A stretch of DNA of 64,000 nt from Haematobia irritans (lineage: Eukaryota > Arthropoda > Insecta > Diptera > Muscidae), in assembly GCF_050003625.1 (NCBI RefSeq), contig NC_134400.1, forward strand, positions 48,287,096-48,351,095, in the 5' to 3' direction. Positions 10,906 to 21,817 of this stretch are shown here, piece after piece; the first letter of the stretch is position 1, and each line of letters opens with the position of its first letter. A program made the translations under genes and the position numbers. The notes beneath the pieces are model-generated. The model saw only the letters and a list, made by a program, of their open reading frames with translations, made no database searches and was not told the origin of the DNA.

Positions 10906-11146
10906 TTGTTTTTTTTTTTTTTTTTTTGGTACGAGGACGAACGCTATTGAATTTAAAAAAAACGGATCAAATTTAGATATAGCTCCCATATATATGTATC
11001 GCCCGATTTCGATAAATGGGGTCAGATTGCGATCATTTACTAATATTTACTAATATTACCGATCGGCGTCAAATTTGCCACAAAGAATTAGATATAGCTC
11101 CCATATACAGTGCTGTTCAAAACATTTGCAACCACATTCAATGTTA
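10906..11146 (+). repeat. Poly-T run and two family C/D unit fragments
   Basis: A T-run at about 10908-10927 ends the LINE relic. Then CAAATTTAGATATAGCTCCC (about 10963) and AGATATAGCTCCCATATA (about 11092) mark two diverged units of the C/D type. 11108-11146 (CAGTGCTGTTCAAAACATTT onward) resembles the terminal sequence of a Tc1-like element but has no partner I can place. Confidence 0.45.
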
Positions 11147-13409
11147 ACAAGTATATACGGCCGTAAGTTCGGCCAGCTATGTACCCTCCATCATGGATTG
11201 CGTAGAAACTTCATCTAAACATTGCCATCCACAATCGAATTACTTAAGTTGCGGTAACGCTTGCCGATGGCAAGGTATCTTAAAACCTCCTAACACCATC
11301 TTCTAAATTGTATGTAAGTCCATACGTGGTATATATTAAATCAAAAAAGATCGATCCAATACGTATATAATTCAGTTTGACAAAGTAGACATAAAATGTT
11401 GACAAAATTTTCTACAGAAATAAAATTTTAACAAAATTTTCTATAGAAATAAAATTTTCACACAATTTTCTGTAGAAATAAAAATTATCTACCAACATTT
11501 TATTTCTAAAGAAAATTTTGTCAAAATTTTATTTCTATAGAAAATTTTGTCAAAATTTTATTTCTAGAGAAAATTTTGTTAAAATTTTATTCGGTTCATA
11601 ATAAAATTTTCATCATTGTCAAAATTTTATTTCTATATAAATTTTTGTCAAAATTTTGACAAAAATTTCTACAGAAATAAAATTTTAACAAAATTTTCTA
11701 TAGAAATTAACTTTTGACAAAATTTTCTATAGAAATAAAATCTTGGTAGATTATTTTTGGCTCGAGTGGCAACCATGATTATGAACCGAATAAAATTTGA
11801 ACAAAATTTTCTATAGAAATACAATTTTGACAAAATTTTCTATAGAAATAAAATTTTGACAAAATTCTCTATAGAAATAAAATTTTGACAATGATGAAAG
11901 TTTTATTATGAACCGAATAAAATTTTAACAAAATTTTCTCTAGAAATAAAATTTTGACAAAATTTTCTATAGAAATAAAATTTTGACAAAATTTTCTATA
12001 GAAATAAAATGTTGGTAGATTATTTTTGACTCTAGTGGCAACCATGATTATGAACCGATATGGACCAATTTTTGTGTGATTGGACCAATATTTGTATGGT
12101 TGTTAGCGACCATATACTACACCACGTTCCTAATTTGAACCGGATCGGATGAATTTTGCTCCTCCAAGAGGATCCGGAGGTTAAATCTGGAGAATGTTTT
12201 ATATGGCGGCTATATATAGTTATGGACCGATATGGACCAATTCTGGCACGGTTGTTAAAGATCATATACTAACACCATGTTCCAAATTACAACCGGATTG
12301 GATGAAATTTGCTTCTCTTGGAGACCTCGCAAGCCAAATCTGGGGATCGGTTTATATGGGGCTATATATAATTATGAACCGATGTGGACCAATTTTTGCA
12401 TGGTTGTTAGAGACCATATACCAATATCATGTACGAAATTTCAGGCGGATCGGATGAAATTTGTTTCTCTTTGAGGCTCCGCAACCAAAATCTGGGGATC
12501 GGTTTATATGGGCGCTATATATAATTATGGACCGATGTGGATCAATTTTTGCACGGTTGTTAGAGACCATATACCAATACCATGTACCATATATCAGCCG
12601 GATCGGATGAAATTTGCTCCTCTTTGAGGCTTCGCAAGCCAAATCTGGAGATCGGTTTATATGGGGTCTATATATAATTATGTACCGATGTGGACCAATT
12701 TTTGCATGGTTATTAGAGACCATATACCAACACCATGTACCAAATTTCAGCCGGATCGGATGAAATATGCTTCTGTTAGAGGCTCCACAAGCCAAATCTG
12801 GGGATCGGTTTATATGGGGGCTATATATAATTATGGACCGATGTGGACCAATTTTTGCATGGTTGTTAGAGCCCATATACCAACACCATATACCAAATTT
12901 CAGCCGGATCGGATGAAATATGCTTCTCTTTTAGGCTCCGCAAGCCAAATCTGGGGATCGGTTTATATGGGGGCTATATATAATTATGGACCGATGTGGA
13001 CCAATTTTTGCATGGTTGTTAGAGACCATATACATACACCATATACCAAATTTCAGCCGGATCGGATGAAATATGCTTCTGTTAGAGGCTCCACAAGCCA
13101 AATCTGAGGGTCCCTTTATATGGGGGCTATACGTAAAAGTGGACCGATATGGCCCATTTGCAATACCATCCGACCTACATCGAAAACAACTACTTGTGCC
13201 AAGTTTCAAGTCGATAGCTTGTTTCGTTCGGAAGTTAGCGTGATTTCAACAGACGGACGGACGGACGGACGGACGGACATGCTTAGATCGACTCAGAATT
13301 TCACCACGACCCAGAATATATATACTTTATGGGGTCTTAGAGCAATATTTCGATGTGTTACAAACGGAATGACAAAGTTAATATACCCCCATCCTATGAT
13401 GGAGGGTAT
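11147..13409 (-). mobile_element. Helentron/DINE-1-like element A2, complete
   Basis: Family A copy with its tail at the left (ACAAGTATATACGGCCGTAA) and its head at the right (CCTATGATGGAGGGTAT). Order along the element: head with (GTCC)n, six to seven 153-bp units (12180-13110), a 29-bp array (about 11395-12015), tail. The tail hairpin is damaged: TTCGGCCAGC joins directly to TATGTACCC, so half the palindrome is missing. The subterminal repeats still match (CCATCAT / ATGATGG). Confidence 0.8.
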
Positions 13410-13503
13410 GAAAATAAATGGAACTAACGGTCAAGATTTTTTGATAATTTATATTTTTTTTTTAAATTAGAGTTTTCGCCTGTTCATTTGCAACTAATAT
13501 TAA

Positions 13504-13731
13504 CCCCCATTTTCATGAAGCTCCGTTAGTGCTACGTTAGCTAACGAACTTTTAAACCGTGATATCTACAAATCTGTCATCTTGCATATATATTCCATAT
13601 GCCAGTTAGAAACTTAACTGCTGAAAATTTTTCAATTAAAGTTAACCGGAGAGAAGATATTTGCAATTTACTTTCTGTTAACTGGCAGTTAAAGCCTAAC
13701 GGAGCTACAAGAAAATGGCCGTAAGTGTTAC
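13504..13731. mobile_element. 228-bp MITE with TAA duplication, PIF/Harbinger-like
   Basis: Imperfect terminal inverted repeats of about 25 bp share CCATTTTC(A/T)TG(A/T)AGCTCCGTTAG. TAA flanks both ends (13501-13503, 13732-13734), the 3-bp target typical of PIF/Harbinger. There is no coding capacity. The interior contains further inverted GTTAACTG-like words. Superfamily is inferred only from the 3-bp target. Confidence 0.6.
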
Positions 13732-13859
13732 AAATTTTTAAAAATAATTAATTAACTTTTAACGATAAATGTTAATAGTTGATAATAAAGCCATGTCGTT
13801 TGATTACTTCTGCCATAGGTTAGGATTAAATGGTCAATGATAACCTATGGTTCAGGTTC

Positions 13860-14600
13860 AAATGGATTTCGTAAGCCTTTTGCAAAAATTTCGTACCAAT
13901 TTTTCGGTTTACATTTTCCAAAGGTTGTTTTATGACTTTTACTTCAGGCGACTGAACAAGCTAGTCAAGCACCCGTCATTTTTCATCGGAAATCCATTGT
14001 TTTACCACGTTATATTTACGTGTACTAGAGGTCATGATCGCGCTGAGTAATCCATGCGGACGGGACAAAATGTTTTTGTAGACTTCCGACAGCATAATAC
14101 CGCCGACTCTATAAATCGGGCCAATAACTTATCCAGAAAAATACCCCCAGACCATAATATTGGTCCCACCATGATTGACGAAACTTTTTGCATTTCTTGG
14201 ATTAAGGCTTTCCTGGCAGCCTTCGTACTAAATTTCTACCATTCGACCCATACAAGTTAAATTTTGAGTCGTAGGAAAATATAGCACATATCCACTGCTC
14301 CTGAGGCCATTTAAGGTATTTTTGTGAAAATTGAAGGCGCGCTAACCTAGTTTTCTTTGAAATCGGTAATTTTTGACATTCTTGTACTCGTATAATGGCA
14401 CTCCGACTTATAATGCTCTACCTCGTTACCGTTATGGTAGATATACCCAGTTGAATTTAATTTTTGACTTCTTTAGATGATATTTGATTGAATTGTTGCA
14501 TAGTTCGTTTGATTATATGATATCCTTTTGGCGTAATCTTAGGCTTTCTTCTACACCAGTGTACAGTTTTGGTGCATCCACTGTTTATAACTCGAGACGC
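13860..14600 (-). pseudogene. Tc1-like transposase relic
   Basis: Read on the minus strand, the enzyme order is clear although split over frames. GCTKTVHWCRRKPKITPKG (about 14525-14590) lies in the DNA-binding domain. RLARLQFSQKYLKWPQEQW (14292-14347) is followed by FSYDSKFNLYGSNGRNLVRR (about 14225-14280), the first catalytic block, normally FSDESKF. HGGTNIMVWGYFSG (14132-14173) is the Tc1 hallmark. QWISDEK and QSPEVKVIKQPLENV (13905-13999) replace the usual SPDLNPIENLW, so the catalytic Glu block is lost. Stops and frameshifts are frequent. It is an old, dead copy. I could not place its terminal repeats. Confidence 0.75.
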
Positions 14601-14699
14601 AGTTGGTTTTTGCATATTGTACTCTTCCGAAATTCATTTTTGTGATAACACTCCTTAATGGTTTTAAATATGGAAATGCGGGTGGTCCCCAAACCATTG

Positions 14700-14782
14700 A
14701 TACCCCACAAACAATGTCTACTAATCCAGGGTTAGGGTATGATATAGTCGGCCCCGCCCGACTTTCTGTTTTACTCACTTGT
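14700..14782 (+). mobile_element. Tail fragment of a family E Helentron-like element
   Basis: AGGGTATGATATAGTCGGCC followed by CCGCCCGACTTTCTG and TTTTACTCACTTGT is a GGGTAT subterminal repeat, a GTCGG/CCGAC hairpin and a CTTGT end. Matching minus-strand tails lie at 20564 and 39314. Element A3 begins at the next base. Confidence 0.55.
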
Positions 14783-17665
14783 TATACCCTCCATCATAGG
14801 ATGGGGGTATATTAACTTTGTCATTCCGTTTGTAACACATCGAAATATTGCTCTAAGACCCCATAAAGTATATATTCTGGGTCGTGGTGAAATTCTGAGT
14901 CGATCTAAGCATGTCCGTCCGTCCGTCCGTCCGTCTGTTGAAATCACGCTAACTTCCGAACGAAACAAGCTATCGACTTGAAACTTGGCACAAGTAGTTG
15001 TTATCGATGTAGGTCGGATGGTATTGAAAATGGGCCATATCGGTCCACTTTTACGTATAGCCCCCATATAAAGGGACCCTCAGATTTGGCTTGTAGAGCC
15101 TCTAACAGAAGCATATTTCATCCGATCCGGCTGAAATTTGGTATATGGTGTTGGTATATGGTCTCTAACAACCATGCGAAAATTGGTCCACATCGGTCCA
15201 TAATTATATATAGCTCCCATATAAACCGATCCCCAGATTTGTCTTGCGGAGCCTAAAAGAGAAGCAAATTTCATCCGATACGGCTAAAATTTGGTACATG
15301 ATGTTGGTATATGGTTTCTAACAACCATGCGAAAATTGGTCCATATCGGTCCACTTTTACGTATAGCCCCCATATAAACGGACCCCCAAATTTGGCTTGC
15401 GATTGCTCTAAAAGAAGCAAATTTCATCCGATCAGGCTGAAATTTCGTACATGGTGTTGGTATATGGTCTCTAACAACCATGCGAAAATTGGTCCATATC
15501 GGTCCACTCTTACGTATAGCCCCCATATAAACGGACCCCCAAATTTGGCTTGCGATTGCTCTAAGAGAAGCAAATTTCACCCGATCCGGCTGAAATTTGG
15601 TACATGCTGTTATTATATGGTCTCTACCAACCATGCACAAATTGGTCCACATCGGTCCATAATTATATATAGCCCTCATATAAACCGATCCCCAGATTTG
15701 GCTTGCGGAGCCTAAAAGAGAAGCAAATTTCATCCGATACGGCTAAAATTTGGTACGTGATGTTGGTATATGGTCTCTAACAACCATGCAAAAATTGGTC
15801 CATATCGGTCCATATCGGTCCTTAATTATATATAGCCCCCATATAAACCGATCCCCAGATTTGGCTTGTAGAGCCTCTAACAGAAGCATATTTCATCCGA
15901 TCCGGCTGAAATTTGGTATGTGGTGTTGGTATATGTTCTCTACCAACCATGCAAAAATTGGTCCACATCGGCCCATAATTATATATAGCCCCCATATAAA
16001 CCGATCCCCAGATTTGGCTTGCGTAGCCTAAAAGAGAAGCCAATTTCATCCGATCCGGCTGAAATTTGGTACATGATGTTGGTATATGGTCTTTAACAAC
16101 CATGCAAAAATTGGTCCATATCGGTCTTTAATTATATATAGCCCCCATATAAACCGATCCCCAGATTTGGCTAGTGGAGCCTCTAAGAGAAGCATATTTC
16201 ATCCGATCCGGCTGAAATTTGGTACATTGTGTTGGTATATGGTCTCTAACAACCGTGCAAAAATTGGTTCATATCGGTCCATAATTATATATAGCGCCCA
16301 TATAAACCGATCCCTAGATTTGGGTTGTGGAGCCTCTAAGATAAGCATATTTCATCCGATCCGGCTGAAATTTGGTACATAATGTTGGTATATGGTATCT
16401 AACAACCGTGCAAAAATTGGTCCACATCGGTCCATAATTATATATAGCCCCCATATAAACCGATCTCCAGATTTGGCTTGCAAAGCCTCAAAGAGAAGCA
16501 AATTGCATCCGATCCGGCTGAAATTTGGTACATGGTATTGGTATATGGTCTATAACAACCATACAAAAATTGGTCCTTATCGGTCCATAATTATATAAAG
16601 CGCCCATATAAAACGATCCCCAGATTTGGGTTGCGGAGCCTCAAAGAGAAGCAAATTTCATCCGATCCGCCTGAAATTTGGTACATGATATTGGTATATG
16701 GTCTCTAACAACCATGCAAAAATTGGTCCACATCGGTTCATAATTATATATAGCCCCCATATAAAACGATCCCCAGATTTGGCTTGCGAAGTCTCCAAGA
16801 GAAGCAAATTTCATCCAATCCGGTTGTAATTTGGAACATGGTGTTAGTATATGATCTTTAACAACCGTGCCAGAATTGGTCCATATCGGTCCATAATTAT
16901 ATATAGCCCCCATATAAAACGTTCTCCAGATTTGACCTCCGGAGCCTCTTGGAGGTGCAAAATTCATCCGATCCGGTTCAAATTAAGAACGTGGTGTTAG
17001 TATATGGTCGCTAACAACCATACCAAAATTGGTCCAATCACACAAAAATTGGTCCATATCGGTCCATAATCATGGTTGCCACTAGAGCCAAAAATAATCT
17101 ACCAAAATTTTTTTCTATAGAAAATGTTGTCAAAATTTTATTTCTATAGAAAATTTTGTCAAAATTTTATTTCTAGAGAAAATTTTGTTAAAATATTATT
17201 CGGTTCATAATAAAATTTTCATCATTGTCAAAATTTTATTTCTATAGAAAATTTTGTCAAAATTTTATTTCTATAGAAAATTTTGTCAAAATTTTATTTC
17301 TATAGAAAATTTTGTTCAAATTTTATTCGGTTCATAATCATGGTTGCCACTCGAGCCAAAAAAAATCTTCCAAGATTTTATTTCTATAGAAAATTTTGTC
17401 AAAAGTTTATTTCTATAGAAAATTTTGTTAAAATTTTATTTCTGTAGAAATTTTTGTCAAAATTTTCTTTCTATAGATAATTTTGTCATACAATTTAGAA
17501 GATGGTGTTAGGATGTTATAAGATGCCTTGCCATCGGCAAGCGTTACCGCAACTTAAGTAATTCGATTGTGGATGGCAGTGTTTAGAAGAAGTTTCTACG
17601 CAATCCATGATGGAGGGTACATAAGCTTCGGCCTGGCCGAACTTACGGCCGTATATACTTGTTTT
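14783..17665 (+). mobile_element. Helentron/DINE-1-like element A3, complete
   Basis: At 2.9 kb the longest family A copy without nested insertions. The head (TATACCCTCCATCAT) and (GTCC)n run are followed by about 13 units near 153 bp (15080-17030), a 29-bp array (17090-17485) and a tail that lacks the segment normally before ATACAATTTAGAAGATGG. It ends in the hairpin and CTTGTTTTTT. Some units carry GCGATTGCTC instead of GCGGAGCCTC, so unit subtypes exist inside one array. The head abuts the CTTGT end of a family E tail. Confidence 0.82.
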
Positions 17666-18517
17666 TTTTTTGCAATGAATTTTCGACTGCGAAAAATACT
17701 AAACTGTAGCAGTTTATTTAGAAAACCACAGACTTATTACCTCCAGAGTTCCAGTGATAAACTATCACAATTTTGATATGCAGTATGAATTTGAAATTTA
17801 ATAACCCAATCACATATTTAACTTCGCAAATAGCTGTAATAAAACACAATGAAATCTCACTTGAGCAGAATGGATAAATGCAATGGTGGATGCACGGCAA
17901 GTGCAAGAAGTAAAATGGGTTCAACAATTATTTATTACTCCAAGCATCACAAAATATACGTGTCACATACACGGAATAGGAACTATAGTGACACCGGATG
18001 GTAATGGAATATGCTAGGGGGAGGTGATGCCCCCGCTTCCCCACTTGTTTTAGTCAATGTTCATGCATTTTCAAACACGTAAATACATAAAATTCCTTGA
18101 AATATTGTCTCTCACAGCTAAAAAGCAACACCAGTACGGGTGAAATGTGTTGATGACATGCAATGGCAAGATAAGCCATATAATTGAATATTTATGGTTT
18201 CTCAAAGCACGAGCTCTCAATTTGTCTAGGGGGGCGCACTAAGCAATGAGTGGCGATAGCGCGCATTTGGCCTAAAACTGCAATCAAAGAAAGGATTGAA
18301 ATGTTGACATTTCTATAAGGCAAAATAAATAGCGCGTTCGTTTTTCATCATTACCACAAGACACGAAAGTTTGTATTTAGTTTAGTGAAATAGATTTAAG
18401 AAAGCAAATAAGAAAGAGCTACCCTAGATCAACCACACTGAATTAAAGAGCGATATTGACAAAAAAAGTCCACAGACCAAAGACTTTATGTCCTTAAAAT
18501 ACGAATGCGAATTTTTG
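17666..18517. other. Unassigned, possibly single-copy DNA
   Basis: About 850 bp with no repeat or gene I can recognise. ORFs are short (up to 69 codons) and lack motifs. It contains slightly GC-richer stretches such as 17990-18060 and 18225-18290. Confidence 0.4.
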
Positions 18518-18552
18518 TACAGTGAAAAAGTGAACCCTCTTTTTCACTAAAG

Positions 18553-18614
18553 GGTTCACAATGGACTGAAATGTCTAAGTGAGCCTGAATCTTAATCGGG
18601 CTGCCACTTTAACC
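18553..18614 (+). mobile_element. 62-bp SINE tail insertion with TSD
   Basis: The insert GGTTCACAATGGACTGAAAT to TTTAACC matches only the 3' end of the SINE at 38597-38925. It is flanked by TTCACTAAAG at left (18543-18552). At right, TTCACTA (18615-18621) is cut by F1 and completed by AAG at 19140-19142. With F1 and one TA removed, the right copy is TTCACTAAAG. This is a target duplication typical of LINE-driven retroposition. Confidence 0.75.
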
Positions 18615-18621
18615 TTCACTA

Positions 18622-19137
18622 CACTCAAAAAAAAGTGAACTCTCTATTTCACTAAAGCCAATTTAACTTTATTTTAGTTCATGGAATTATTATGTTTGGA
18701 GAAAGTTTCATTTACTCTAATAATTTTTTGCGTACGTTAGTTAATTGAACTAAAAAACGGGAAAAAATTATCCTCAAATTAAGCAAAATGATTTACTAAA
18801 TTCACGCTTCCCACAAAATAGTTAATTATTTCTTTAAATTTGTAAATTTTACCAAAAATGCGTTCATCATGAACTTCGTATATCACTAAAGACATTCTTG
18901 CATTTTTTAACTCCAAGTTTTTCCTTCAAACTACAAAATTTTCTTTGACAATTGAAAAAAATTAATTATGCCTAATAAATTTTCTTGCATTTGTCGAAAA
19001 ATATTTACTTATTTTTGTGATATCGGCGACATGTCAGCGTTTGTAATACTGTTTAGTTAAAATTTTCTAAAAATATTCAAAATTTTCTAAAATTAACCAA
19101 AAATTATCTTCCTGGTGGGTTCACTGTTTTTTCAGTG
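18622..19137 (+). mobile_element. F1: 516-bp TA-flanked MITE
   Basis: It starts CACTCAAAAAAAAGTGAACT and ends with GGGTTCACTGTTTTTTCAGTG, giving an inverted repeat of about 21 bp. TA lies at 18620-18621 and 19138-19139. Copy F4 (46973-47488) has the same length and similar sequence; F3 is shorter. It is non-coding and a Tc1/mariner-type MITE by target site. Confidence 0.82.
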
Positions 19138-19515
19138 TAAAGCCAATTTAACTTTATTTTAGTTCGTGGATTTATTATGTTTGGAGAAAGTTGCCTTTAA
19201 TCTAATAATATTTTGTGTATGTTAGTTAAATGAACCAAAAAATGGGAAAAAATAATATACAAAGGAAGCATTAAGATTTACTAAATTCGTACTTCTCACA
19301 AAATAGTCCATTATTTCTTAAAATTTGTAACTTTTACTACAAAAGCGCCCCTCCTGAACTTAGTGTGACACTAAAGACATTCTTACAATTTTGAACTCCA
19401 ATTTTTACCAAAATTACAAAATTTTCTTTAACAAGTGAAAAAAATTAATTGTGTCTAATATTTATTGAACTTTATTAACAAATAATATGAAATTATTAGT
19501 TAATTAATGTTAGCT

Positions 19516-19845
19516 ACACGCAAAGAAAAAAATACGTTTGGAAAACGTGTACCAAAAACGTTTTTCTTTTGTTAGAGTTTTTTGAATTGCTTCGAAAAGT
19601 ATACACTTTTATCACCAAAAAATTTCGTTTGTTACAAAATTTTTATTTTTTCAATAAAAAAAAGTTATTTTTGAACCAACAACACAGTCCATTTCGTTTA
19701 TATCAAACACTGTTCTTTTCTGACTTTAGGTTTTTAATAAGACACATTTTACAGTTCATAGTAAAAATTTAATATAGTAGAATGTAATGTTGAAAATTTT
19801 TTCGGAATCTTCCGACCCTATCTGGAATATATGTAAAAAAACTTT
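19516..19845 (+). repeat. AT-rich left arm of the paired tRNA-like repeat
   Basis: Words such as CATTTCGTTTATATCAA and TTTAATAA(G/C)(A/G)CACATTT recur at 62220-62460 beside the second paired tRNA-like module, so this is part of one composite repeat. The left end near 19516 (CACGCAAAGAAAAAAATACG) looks like a terminal repeat but has no partner here. Confidence 0.45.
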
Positions 19846-19918
19846 GGGCGAAGCAGGGATCGAACCCACGACCCTTGGCATGCAAGTCGGACGTAGCAAC
19901 CACTGCTCCACGGTGCCC
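19846..19918 (-). repeat. tRNA-like module (SINE head), minus strand
   Basis: The 73-nt minus-strand sequence has an A-box-like TGGAGCAGTGG and a perfect B box GGTTCGATCCC, with GGGC and GCCC able to pair at the ends. The acceptor stem beyond four pairs and the D arm fold poorly, and a similar diverged copy exists at 62497-62570. I therefore call it a tRNA-derived repeat rather than a tRNA gene. Pol III could start leftward from it. Confidence 0.6.
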
Positions 19919-20032
19919 AACTAAATGTATTTTTCTATTAAATAAACTTTGTTTAATCGGCTCGTGGGCGCCTCAAACTATGCTATATAAATATAACTTA
20001 TATGGGTAAATGTCTATTGATGACAATGACGG

Positions 20033-20085
20033 CTACATAGCTCAGTGGATAGTGTGTTGGCTTACAAATTGCATGGTCCGCGGAA
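20033..20085 (+). repeat. Second tRNA-like module, plus strand, truncated
   Basis: CTACATAGCTCAGTGGATAG has a good A box. The homologous module at 62684-62754 continues to a B box, but here the sequence jumps at GGTCCGCGG into GACTCC repeats. It lies 114 bp from the minus-strand module and diverges from it. Confidence 0.55.
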
Positions 20086-20190
20086 GGGCTGCTGGAGTCG
20101 GAGTCGAGCAAAATTGGCTCGACTCCGACTCCAGCAGTTTCCATCAGCTCGACTCCGACTCCGGAGTCGACTCCGGGTAATATAACTAAA
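20086..20190. repeat. GACTCC/GGAGTC repeat block
   Basis: It begins AAGGGCTGCTGGAGTCGGAG and contains GAGTCGAGC and CGACTCCGACTCC in inverted order, able to form long hairpins. A mirror block at 24444-24534 ends CCGGCTCCACAGCCCTGG. Ends of the form AGGGCTG..GGAGTCGGAG suggest one transposon family. Confidence 0.55.
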
Positions 20191-20563
20191 TCTCATTTAA
20201 ATACCACTAATTTGTAGTTCTATTGTGGGGTTACCGTAAGTAGATCGATATAAAGTATTCGTAATTTCACATTAGATGCCAATTGAACTCTATATTTCAA
20301 ATTAAGGGCAATGTGTAATAAATAAAATAATGATATAAATACCCATCATAATATGGTATCTTCTCATGGTCCACAAATACAGTATATGTATTTGTGGACC
20401 AAAATTATTGATACTATCTCAAATCCTTTAAATTTGTTACGAGCTTTGAATCTGAATCGATTTAGACAAAATTGTATATACTTCTACAAAATCTATGTAC
20501 TTAAAATTTTAATCTAACGTTATGGGACGTAACACAATTTTAACAAAAAAATAATAATGCAAG
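20191..20563. other. AT-rich, with a short perfect hairpin
   Basis: No gene is seen. GTCCACAAATACA at 20370-20382 and TGTATTTGTGGAC at 20387-20399 form a perfect 13-bp hairpin, suggesting two abutting inverted repeat ends. Confidence 0.4.
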
Positions 20564-20620
20564 GAAAGTCTAAAGTCGGGCGGGCCGATTATAATATACT
20601 CTGCACAACTTTGTATTTAG
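20564..20620 (-). mobile_element. Family E/C Helentron-like tail fragment
   Basis: AAGTCTAAAGTCGGGCGGGC and CGATTATAATATACTCTGC form the minus-strand version of a GTCGG hairpin tail. Only the tail is recognisable. Confidence 0.45.
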
Positions 20621-20814
20621 ATCTACATTTTGATAAAATCTCAAATCAGACTTCTACAAAATCTCGGGCAATATTTGGGAAATATTTATAATTGTTTAGA
20701 AAATTTCGCAAAAGTGCATTTATGATTCATTCATTGAGAAATTTGAAAATTTGAGTCATTTCTACAAGTTTTCGACATGGCAGTGAGTATCAGTGAGCAT
20801 ACAATTTTGGAAAC

Positions 20815-21770
20815 ATTTTCTACAGAAACAAAATTTTGGCTAAATTTTCTATAGAAATAAAATTTTGGCAAAATTTTCTATAGAAATCAAATTTTGACCA
20901 AATATATAGAAATAAAATTTTGAATAAATTTTTTATATTTATTTGGAAATAAAATTTGGCAAATTTTTTTATAGAAATATAAGTTTGAAAAAATTATCAA
21001 TATAAATATAATTTAAAAAAAAATTGTGTAGCAAACAAAATTTTGCAAAATTTTCTATAGAAATAAAATTTTGCAAAATATTCTATAGAAACAAAATTTT
21101 GACTAAATTTTCTATAGAAATAAAATTTTGACTAAATCTTATATAGAACAAAATGTTTCTATAGTAATAAAATTTTGAATATATTTTTTATAGCAGTGAG
21201 TATCAGTGAGCATCAGTAAGAAAAAAAATTTTGAGAAAATTTGCAATAGAAATAAATTTTGACAATTTTTTCTTATATAAATAAAATTTTGAAAAAAATA
21301 TCAATAAAAATACAATTTTAGAAAAAATTTTGTGTAGTAAATAAAATTCTGCAAAATATTCTACAGAAACAAAATTTTGACTAAATTTTCTATAGAAATA
21401 AAATGTTGACAAAAATTTCTATAAAAATAAAATTTTGACCAAATTTTCTATAGAAATAAAATTTTGACTTAAATTTTTATAGAAATAAAATTATCAATAG
21501 AAATAAAATTTTGAAAAAATTTTTGTGTAACAAACAAAATTTTGCAAAATTTTCTATAGAAACAAAATTTTGACTCAATTTTCCATAGAAATAAAATTTT
21601 GACTAAATTTTCTATAGAAAAACATATTTCTATAGTAATAAAATTTTGAATAAATTTTTTATAGAAATAAAATTTTGACAAAATTTGCTATAGAAATAAA
21701 ATTTTGACAAAACTTTTTATAGAAATAATATTTTGACAAAATTTTTTATAAAAAGCAACTTTGAAAAAAA
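20815..21770 (-). repeat. Degenerate 29-bp-type AT array
   Basis: About 950 bp of (T)TTTTCTATAGAAATAAAATTTTG-type units with many indels. CAGTGAGTATCAGTGAGCAT appears at both 20781 and 21195, so part of the array is duplicated. It ends just before element A4. Confidence 0.75.
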
Positions 21771-21817
21771 TTTCTGTCAATATTCCACATATGTATATGG
21801 CCTTAAAATAAAATTAA

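Larger units (their letters stand above)
18520..19480 (+). mobile_element. F2: TA-flanked MITE of the CACTGAAAAA family, interrupted
   Basis: It starts after TA (18518-18519) with CAGTGAAAAAGTGAACCC, then TTTTTCACTAAAG. It is interrupted by a 62-bp SINE tail and by element F1, and resumes at 19140 with AAGCCAATTTAACTTTATTT. The right end is not clear before another repeat begins near 19516. No transposase is present. Confidence 0.6.

Noticed and set aside
11108..13500. A2 inserted within a Tc1-like element marked by TGTTCA..TTTGCAAC on both sides
   Set aside because: The two words are in direct rather than inverted orientation and too short to define ends.
19846..20085. Functional tRNA genes
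   Set aside because: A and B boxes are good, but acceptor stems pair only in part, one module is truncated, and diverged copies sit inside repeats. A tRNA-derived repeat fits better.
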